NCBI GenBank assembly: GCA_017409265.1
Contig: JAFQSY010000005.1
Location: forward strand, 1 to 64,000
Length of the DNA stretch: 64,000 nucleotides
Direction: 5' to 3'
DNA from: Clostridia bacterium
GTDB lineage: Bacteria; Bacillota; Clostridia; Oscillospirales; Acutalibacteraceae
How positions within the stretch are numbered: the stretch's first letter is position 1; every line of letters starts with the position of its first letter. The notes under the pieces are model-generated. The model did no database searches, was not told the origin of the DNA, and saw nothing but the letters and a program-made list of their open reading frames with translations. The position numbers and the translations under genes are program-made. Shown piece after piece: positions 58,323 through 64,000 of the stretch.

Positions 58323-58988
58323 ATGAAACAAAGAATATTGCTTGTTGAGGATGATTCGTTTCTGCGTGACGGACTTACCGAAGTTTTACAGGGCGAAGGT
58401 TATGAGGTTATCAGTTCGGACAACTGTATGAAAGCCCGTGAACTGATAAAATTCTTCTCTTTCAATCTGATTATATTTGATGTTATGCTTCCAGACGGCA
58501 ACGGTCTTGAACTTTGCACCGAGCTTCGTGTGGTGGGCAATAATGTTCCCGTTCTGTTTCTGACTGCCTGCGATGATGAAATTCAGATTGTGCGTGGTCT
58601 TGATGCGGGTGCGGATGATTATGTCACAAAACCGTTCAAGCTTCGTGAACTGCTTTCAAGAATCCGTGCATTGCTCCGCAGAACATCGGCTGTCACGGTT
58701 TACAACAGTGATGATATAACAATCGACACACTCAATATGTCTGTGCGAAAAAACGGTGAAAATATCTTTGTTACCCCCACGGAATTTCAGATTCTTTCCG
58801 TGCTTATCCGCAACGGCGGGATTATTGTCACCCGTTCACAGCTTCTGCAGAACATCTGGGACAGCGACGGAAACTACATTGACGATAACACGCTATCTGT
58901 TCACATGAGCCGTTTGCGTGATAAAATCGGAAGCGGTCATATTGCCACCGTAAGAGGTATCGGTTACAGATGGGAGGATTCAAAATGA
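58323..58988 (+). CDS. OmpR/PhoB-type response regulator of an ABC-linked system
   Basis: 221 residues. Receiver with acidic VEDDSF (about 6-11), phosphoacceptor Asp53 in IFDVMLPDGNG, Thr in FLTACDDE and Lys in YVTKPFKL (about 102); winged helix with LSVLIRNGGIIVTRSQLL and LSVHMSRLRDKIG. It overlaps the kinase gene by ATGA, and the ABC genes follow, the arrangement of Vnc/Bce-type peptide-sensing systems. The operator before it and its twin before the ABC genes are the likely targets. Confidence 0.93.
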   Translation: MKQRILLVEDDSFLRDGLTEVLQGEGYEVISSDNCMKARELIKFFSFNLIIFDVMLPDGNGLELCTELRVVGNNVPVLFLTACDDEIQIVRGLDAGADDYVTKPFKLRELLSRIRALLRRTSAVTVYNSDDITIDTLNMSVRKNGENIFVTPTEFQILSVLIRNGGIIVTRSQLLQNIWDSDGNYIDDNTLSVHMSRLRDKIGSGHIATVRGIGYRWEDSK

Positions 58989-59881
58989 TTCCTTTCTTGA
59001 TTTGTATAACGGTTATTTCGATTGTTACAACAATTATTTTAATTATATCGGATGCAAGAAAAAACAGACAGATAAATAATCTCAAAGAAAGCATTGAAAG
59101 CTTCGTTGAAGGCGGAGAAAAGGCAGAATACAGTACTGCCGACAGTAATTTTGCACGCCTTCAGAATGCCGTTGCCGAGCTTGAAAATCTGTTACTCCTT
59201 GAAAAAAGCAACTCCGAAGCACAGGTAAAAAGCAACGCAGATTTTGTTGCAGATATTTCACATCAACTTAAAACTCCGCTCGCGGGACTACGGCTTTACT
59301 GCGAAATGGAGCAGAGCTCAACGCCGACCGCTTACACAGAAAAAGAGCTTCAGCTGATTGCGAAAATGGAGAGTCTTGTTTTCAATCTTTTAAGGCTTGA
59401 GAAAATTAAAAGCGATGCATACGAAATGAAATTTGTCGAGCAAAGTCTTGATGAAATCGTTGGTGAGGTTATCGGGAATTTCAAACCGTTGTTCCCTGAA
59501 AAAGAATTCATTATAAACGGCACGGCGACTTTTCGTTGTGACAAGGAATGGATGATTGAGGCAATCGGAAATATTATCAAAAATGCGTGTGAACATACAG
59601 AAACTGACGGCAGAATTACTGTTTCTGTTTTACAAAATGAAAGCTCGGTTACATTTGTTATTGAAGATAACGGCGGCGGAGTGCCGAAAGAACAGATTCC
59701 GCTTTTGTTCAACCGTTTTTACCGTGCGGATAATGCCTCACCCGAAAGTGCAGGTATAGGTCTTGCGATTTCAAAGGCGATTTTTGAAAAACATCACGCA
59801 ACCGTTACTGCCGAAAACGGTAAAGACGGCTTAAAAATTACTGTGTGTTTTCCGTTGATAAACGCAAATTTAAAAATGTAA
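58985..59881 (+). CDS. Small sensor histidine kinase
   Basis: 298 residues. One membrane helix at about 3-24 (FLICITVISIVTTIILII) and almost no external loop, so it cannot sense ligands directly outside; like the intramembrane-sensing kinases it may read the state of its transporter. His93 in DISHQLKTPLAGL, N box IIKNACEHTETDG (about 196), G1 IEDNGGGVPKEQI and G2 AGIGLAISK. ATG 58985 overlaps the regulator stop; an earlier ATG at 58970 lies in the ribosome-site region (GGGAGG). Confidence 0.92.
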   Translation: MIPFLICITVISIVTTIILIISDARKNRQINNLKESIESFVEGGEKAEYSTADSNFARLQNAVAELENLLLLEKSNSEAQVKSNADFVADISHQLKTPLAGLRLYCEMEQSSTPTAYTEKELQLIAKMESLVFNLLRLEKIKSDAYEMKFVEQSLDEIVGEVIGNFKPLFPEKEFIINGTATFRCDKEWMIEAIGNIIKNACEHTETDGRITVSVLQNESSVTFVIEDNGGGVPKEQIPLLFNRFYRADNASPESAGIGLAISKAIFEKHHATVTAENGKDGLKITVCFPLINANLKM

Positions 59882-59883
59882 AG

Positions 59884-59902
59884 TCCGAAGATTTTCTTCG
59901 GA
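59884..59902 (+). terminator. Terminator between the kinase and ABC genes
   Basis: TCCGAAGA-TTT-TCTTCGGA followed by T6. It separates the two transcripts and explains why the ABC genes carry their own operator. Confidence 0.85.
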
Positions 59903-59911
59903 TTTTTTCTT

Positions 59912-59932
59912 ATCTTACGAAATTGTAAGGTT
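59912..59932. promoter_or_regulatory. Regulator box before the ABC genes
   Basis: ATCTTAC-GAAATT-GTAAGGT, sharing the CTTAC-N6-GTAAG core with 58223-58244. The promoter behind it has TATAAT at 59962-59967 but no good -35, as expected if the bound regulator activates it. Confidence 0.7.
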
Positions 59933-59998
59933 ATCGTCACCAATTTGAAAGAATAGGGGTTTATAATGAACTCAACAAAGATGCAAAGGAGCGATTTT

Positions 59999-60682
59999 AT
60001 GAATATCATCGAATGCGTAGACTTAAGAAAAGAATATTTAAGCGGTGAAAATATTGTAAATGCCGTTGACGGAATAACCGTTGCTTTTGAACAGGGCGAA
60101 TTCTGTGCAATAACGGGACCGAGCGGCTCGGGTAAATCAACACTTCTCCATGTTCTGAGCAGCCTTGAAAATCCCACAAGCGGTGATGTTATCTATAACG
60201 GCAAAAAGCTTTCGGGCTATAACGATAATCAGCTTTCTGTTCTTCGCCGCAGACGTTTCGGATTCGTATTTCAGGCATATAATCTTGTTCAGGAACTGAC
60301 GGGATATGAAAACATAGTTCTGCCCGTTATGCTTGACAAGAAAAAGGTTGACGAAGCTTATATCAACAAGGTTATTGATGTTCTCGGAATCGGGGACAGA
60401 CTTGAACATTTGCCGTCAGCACTTTCGGGCGGTCAGCAGCAGAGAATCGCTATTGCCCGTGCACTTGCGAACAAGCCGTCAATCCTTTTTGCCGATGAGC
60501 CTACGGGTAACCTTGACGGCAAAAGCGGACGTGAGGTTCTTTCACTTCTCAAATATGTAAGTAAAGAATTTGGAATTACCCTTATTCTTGTTACCCATGA
60601 CCTCAATGTCGCAGAGCAAGCGGAGAGAATTATATCAATTGAAGACGGTAAAATCGTTCGTGACACAAAGGCGGGAGTTTAA
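59999..60682 (+). CDS. ABC transporter ATP-binding protein (MacB/LolD class)
   Basis: 227 residues: Walker A GPSGSGKST (about 40), Q loop FVFQAYNLVQELT (about 88), signature LSGGQQQRIAIARAL (about 140-154), Walker B ILFADEPTGNLD (about 161), H loop LVTHD (about 196). This class powers FtsX-type permeases rather than classical channels. ATG 59999 has AAAGGAG 7 bases upstream; an earlier ATG at 59966 overlaps the -10 and is rejected. The permease gene follows after 3 bases. Confidence 0.95.
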   Translation: MNIIECVDLRKEYLSGENIVNAVDGITVAFEQGEFCAITGPSGSGKSTLLHVLSSLENPTSGDVIYNGKKLSGYNDNQLSVLRRRRFGFVFQAYNLVQELTGYENIVLPVMLDKKKVDEAYINKVIDVLGIGDRLEHLPSALSGGQQQRIAIARALANKPSILFADEPTGNLDGKSGREVLSLLKYVSKEFGITLILVTHDLNVAEQAERIISIEDGKIVRDTKAGV

Positions 60683-60685
60683 GCA

Positions 60686-63463
60686 ATGAACAAGAAAAAG
60701 CTCACCGTCAACCGCCTTGCAATGGGTAACCTCAAAGCAAGAAAAAAGCAGTACACCTTAATGATAATCGGCATTGTTCTTGCGATGATTTTTTCGTCGG
60801 GAGTTATGTTTTTCGGATTTACAATGCTTTCATCATTACAGGAGATAACAAATATATCTTACGGCACACAGAACATATTTCTTCACAATGCGGAGGAATT
60901 TGATTTTGATGCCGCAAAGAATAATAAAGTGATATCCGAATACGGTATTGCAGCTTCAATCGGGTTCATTTACACAAATGATGACGAGGGCGGCGGCACA
61001 CCGCTTGCAAAACTTGATGACAAGGCAAAAGAAATTTCATATCTCACCGTAAAAGAAGGAAAATATCCCGAAAACAGCGGTGAAATTGCCCTTGAAAAGG
61101 ATGCACTTTTAAGATTGAAATTGCTCGGTGCAAAAGTCGGCGACGAAATAACCGTCACAATGAAAATTGCTGACGGCGAAGGTTATCTCCCCGAAACCGT
61201 TGAAAAAACATATAAGCTTGTCGGAATTCTTGCCGATAAAAGATGCAATCTTGAAGATGCGTATTCAGGAAATAACTATCCTGCCGCATTTGTCTGCGAC
61301 AGCGAAAAAGTTGAACTTGGCGGAAAAGAAAATCTTTCTGCATATGTCAAGTTCTATTCGAAAACAAACGGTTATGATAAATTCAAGGATGAATTTATTA
61401 ATCAGGGTTTTAAAAATGAATATGGCAATGCCGATAATGATCTGTATTATTTTACATTTGCAAATCAGCACATTTTTTACTCTGGTACAGATGAAAAAAG
61501 CGATATTACTTTAACAATGATTTTTGCGCTTATTCTTGCAGGTGTACTGATGATCGCTTCCTGCACGGGAATTGTCAATGCGTTCAATTCAAATCTTCAG
61601 GAACGCAGAAAACAAATCGGTCTTATGCGTGCGGTCGGCGCAACAAGAAGACAGATAATAACCGTTTTCGGCAGAGAAGCTCTCATAATCAGTCTTATGA
61701 CCGTGCCTTTGAGTCTTGTGGTTTCCTATTTTGCTTCAAAAGGCATTATCTCTCTTATGGGCGAAAACTTCATTTTTATTCCTAACTTTTTCGTTCTGAT
61801 TGCGTGCGGAGCGTTCAGCGTTATTTGTGTTATGGCTTCGGCAATGATTCCTCTGTTAAGGGCATCAAGAACACCGCCGATGCAGGCTATCCGCAACACA
61901 GACCTTTCAAGAAAAATGAAGAACAAACAAATCTGTTCAAAGAAAAACTTCAATGCACCGAAGATTCTTGCAGGCAGAAATCTTATGTTCTACCGTTTCA
62001 AGCATGTCGGAGTAAGTGTTGTTCTTGCGGCAACAATCGTTGTATCATGCTTCGGTTTTCCCTGGATTACAAGTGAGCTTGAATGGTCGGAAAATTATAT
62101 CAATGAGTCCGAGGATTATGAAATTGTTTGTTCCGGCGGAGCAATGAATTCCAATCTTATTAACCTGAATTTCAATTATTTTACAAGCGGATTCAGTGAA
62201 AATGACAGACAAGAAATTCTTTCCCATCCTTACGTCGGCAATGTTGAGGGCGTAAAAAGATGCAATGCCAACCTGCTTGTTGACGAATATTCCGAATATA
62301 TGACCGTGCTCGATTACGGCGGTTCCTCACGGTATGATGATTCAGTTGACCGTTTATCAATTCCCTTTGAAGAATATAAAGAAAAATACGATGATAATAT
62401 TAGTCCCGAATACTCCGCTGTCAAAGAAAAACTCAGATACACTCAGGAGCTTTTTCCTGTTTCGATTCACGCATTGGATTGTAATGAAATTATATCCGAA
62501 ATTGACAAAGACAAAATTGAAGGTGAAATAAATATTGATAAGCTCAATTCGGGTGAAGAAATAATTCTTTATGTCTGCGATGAAATCGGTTTCTTTATTG
62601 ATACCGAACAAGGCAGCAGGGGTGGCGGCAGTATTGACGGCGATGAAACTGAAGAAAGACTTGCTGCTTTGAAAGCAAGAGCCAAAAATGAATATAAAGT
62701 CGGCGATACCGTAACCTTGAGCGTTCTCAGAAGCGGAATATCCGAAGATAATTATGTGCCGAATTCAGTTCCCGCTGATACAACAAGAAAGGATAAGGAA
62801 TTCCGAATCGGCGCGATAATCAAAGAATCGCCTTCTTCGATACATCATAATGATTATCTGGATTTTTACACAACCGTTGAAGGCTTTTCTTCTTTTGTTG
62901 ATAATTATCCTTATCTTGATCTGGACATCACCTTGAAAGAAGAATGCACATCTGAAATTGACGGTGAAATGATGCAATTCCTCAATCAGTATGTTTCAGG
63001 CTCAAATCATTATCTGCGTTCTCAATTTGAGCGCAATGAGGAAAACAAAAACACCTACAGAGGCTTACTTATCGCTCTTCTTTCGGTTGTTATCCTTTTC
63101 TTCTCAATCTGTGCAAGCGTTATAAACAACTCATTGACCGCACAAATCCGTGAAAGCAAGAGAGAAATCGGTACTCTGCGTGCAGTTGGCGCAAGTGCAA
63201 GAGAGCTTACGCAGTCATATTTCAGACAGCTTCTTTCGATGTTTGGCTGGGGCTGCGGTGCAGGTTTCGGACTTTATAGTGTTATATGGATTATTATGTA
63301 TTTTGCCGCAAAATCAACGGATATGAGTTTTGATTACAAATATCAGATCTGGCAGGCGGCACTCATCTGCATTGCGCTGCTTGCGGTTTGTTTTGTTAAT
63401 CTTTATTCCAAAGTCAAAAAACAAATGAAATACAGTATTGTTGAGAATATCAGAGAATTATAA
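60686..63463 (+). CDS. FtsX/MacB-type ABC permease, two-domain
   Basis: 925 residues. First helix about 22-45 (YTLMIIGIVLAMIFSSGVMFF), an external MacB-like domain (about 55-270), three helices of a first FtsX domain (about 275-395, with ERRKQIGLMRAVGATRRQI), a further helix (about 440-462), a long external region (about 470-785) rich in charged residues, and a second FtsX domain (about 790-920, with SKREIGTLRAVGASAREL). Eight helices in all. Such permeases act in peptide-antibiotic detoxification, peptide export or mechanotransmission. It heads a tandem pair with a very similar N-terminus in the next gene. Confidence 0.92.
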   Translation: MNKKKLTVNRLAMGNLKARKKQYTLMIIGIVLAMIFSSGVMFFGFTMLSSLQEITNISYGTQNIFLHNAEEFDFDAAKNNKVISEYGIAASIGFIYTNDDEGGGTPLAKLDDKAKEISYLTVKEGKYPENSGEIALEKDALLRLKLLGAKVGDEITVTMKIADGEGYLPETVEKTYKLVGILADKRCNLEDAYSGNNYPAAFVCDSEKVELGGKENLSAYVKFYSKTNGYDKFKDEFINQGFKNEYGNADNDLYYFTFANQHIFYSGTDEKSDITLTMIFALILAGVLMIASCTGIVNAFNSNLQERRKQIGLMRAVGATRRQIITVFGREALIISLMTVPLSLVVSYFASKGIISLMGENFIFIPNFFVLIACGAFSVICVMASAMIPLLRASRTPPMQAIRNTDLSRKMKNKQICSKKNFNAPKILAGRNLMFYRFKHVGVSVVLAATIVVSCFGFPWITSELEWSENYINESEDYEIVCSGGAMNSNLINLNFNYFTSGFSENDRQEILSHPYVGNVEGVKRCNANLLVDEYSEYMTVLDYGGSSRYDDSVDRLSIPFEEYKEKYDDNISPEYSAVKEKLRYTQELFPVSIHALDCNEIISEIDKDKIEGEINIDKLNSGEEIILYVCDEIGFFIDTEQGSRGGGSIDGDETEERLAALKARAKNEYKVGDTVTLSVLRSGISEDNYVPNSVPADTTRKDKEFRIGAIIKESPSSIHHNDYLDFYTTVEGFSSFVDNYPYLDLDITLKEECTSEIDGEMMQFLNQYVSGSNHYLRSQFERNEENKNTYRGLLIALLSVVILFFSICASVINNSLTAQIRESKREIGTLRAVGASARELTQSYFRQLLSMFGWGCGAGFGLYSVIWIIMYFAAKSTDMSFDYKYQIWQAALICIALLAVCFVNLYSKVKKQMKYSIVENIREL

Positions 63464-63490
63464 TTTTTACTCCGATGAAAGGAGGATAAA

Positions 63491-64000
63491 ATGAAACACA
63501 AAAATTTAACCGTAAATAAATTAGCTTTCGGTAATTTAAAAGCAAGAAGAAAGCAATATACATTAATGATAATCGGCATAATTCTTGCGATGATTTTCAC
63601 AAGTGCCGCAATGTTTTTTGCGGTATGCAACGAGGATTCAGCACAGCAGCTGAAATGGCGTTCGGTCGGCAAGCAAGATTATATCCTTCGAAGATGCGAC
63701 GGCTTTGATATTGAACCCTTTGTGAAAGACGGTTCGGTCAGAAGCTATGCAACCTTTGAGGTTATTGCCTACGGTTATTCACCCGATGATGATTTTGATG
63801 ACGGTATGGGTATAGCTGTTCACAATGATAAATCAAGGGAAATGTCCTGCTTTTATTTCCTTGAGGGAAGATATCCCGAAACCGAAAATGAAATTGCAAT
63901 TGAGAGCGATGCACTTTACAGAATGAACATCACCGATGTAAAGGTCGGCGATGAAATAACGCTCAATCTCCGTACTGTAAGCGGTGACAGTTTTCTTGAA
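63491..64000 (+). CDS. Second FtsX/MacB-type permease, truncated by the window
   Basis: 170 codons are visible from ATG 63491 (GGAGG 6 bases before) to the window edge. The first 36 residues (NLTVNKLAFGNLKARRKQY, then TLMIIGIILAMIF) are nearly the same as those of the preceding permease, so this is a tandem paralogue; the external domain then diverges but keeps EGRYPETENEIAIESDAL and VGDEITL. A heterodimeric permease driven by the single ATPase is likely, as in Vex-type transporters. The C-terminus and the end of the operon are out of view. Confidence 0.9.
   Translation, partial: MKHKNLTVNKLAFGNLKARRKQYTLMIIGIILAMIFTSAAMFFAVCNEDSAQQLKWRSVGKQDYILRRCDGFDIEPFVKDGSVRSYATFEVIAYGYSPDDDFDDGMGIAVHNDKSREMSCFYFLEGRYPETENEIAIESDALYRMNITDVKVGDEITLNLRTVSGDSFLE

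Overview
The window reads as chromosomal DNA of a low-to-moderate G+C Firmicute of the class Clostridia, most like a gut or rumen Oscillospirales/Ruminococcaceae-type bacterium. The basis is the strong AGGAGG ribosome sites, the many sigma-A promoters (TTGACA-17-TATAAT type), GTG/TTG starts, a queT energy-coupling transporter gene, an EFR1-type flavodoxin/ferredoxin fusion, an InlB-repeat surface protein and several plant-polysaccharide enzymes. This placement is inference from gene content; no rRNA gene is present. I see no CRISPR array, prophage, insertion sequence or recognisable defence locus.

Layout. 1-6.0 kb: start of rpsF (leftward), then uvrC, rsmD-coaD-coiled-coil gene, an XRE regulator, a HAD phosphatase and queT behind a candidate preQ1-type riboswitch. 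6.0-19 kb: carbohydrate block with a secreted GH51 arabinofuranosidase, a three-gene unit (secreted papain-like protein, DUF4186, GH39-like enzyme), an OPT peptide transporter with a PqqD-like protein, a secreted esterase-like protein, an intracellular GH51 and pncB. 19-27.5 kb: a tiny XRE regulator, uxaC-glpK-malic enzyme, and a 1183-residue secreted InlB-repeat protein. 27.6-31.6 kb: a leftward operon of two Gfo/Idh/MocA oxidoreductases around two TIM-barrel sugar isomerases. 31.8-36 kb: cysK-rlmD-EamA transporter, then galM. 36-44 kb: a two-component system, an HtrA protease, an unexplained hairpin element, a CPBP protease and glycogen phosphorylase. 44-53.6 kb: tadA-TRIC channel, GPH symporter, EFR1 protein, a 39-residue Asn/Gln-rich gene, DUF554, feoAB, and a metallophosphoesterase-acetyltransferase-ChbG deacetylase group. 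53.7-57.7 kb: a palindrome-rich promoter driving a small membrane protein, a DUF4474 protein, a Thr-rich lipoprotein and an alpha/beta hydrolase. 57.8-64 kb: tRNA-Met and tRNA-Glu, tandem terminators, then a two-component system followed by an ABC exporter-like ATPase and two FtsX-type permeases, the last cut by the window edge.

How it fits together. Arabinose and xylose side chains would be released outside (GH51, GH39) and inside (second GH51), uronates enter through UxaC, other sugars through GalM, the GPH symporter and the oxidoreductase/isomerase operon, and storage glucan is mobilised by GlgP. Envelope surveillance is represented twice: regulator-kinase-HtrA at 36-40 kb and regulator-kinase-ABC at 58-64 kb.

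The observations most worth following are: matching CTTAC-N6-GTAAG boxes before the 58 kb regulator and its ABC genes; the palindrome and SOS-like box cluster before the 91-residue membrane protein; the queT leader with an embedded hairpin; the papain-like/DUF4186/GH39 unit; the oxidoreductase/isomerase operon; and the 17-bp hairpin overlapping a 17-codon reading frame at 40.3 kb.
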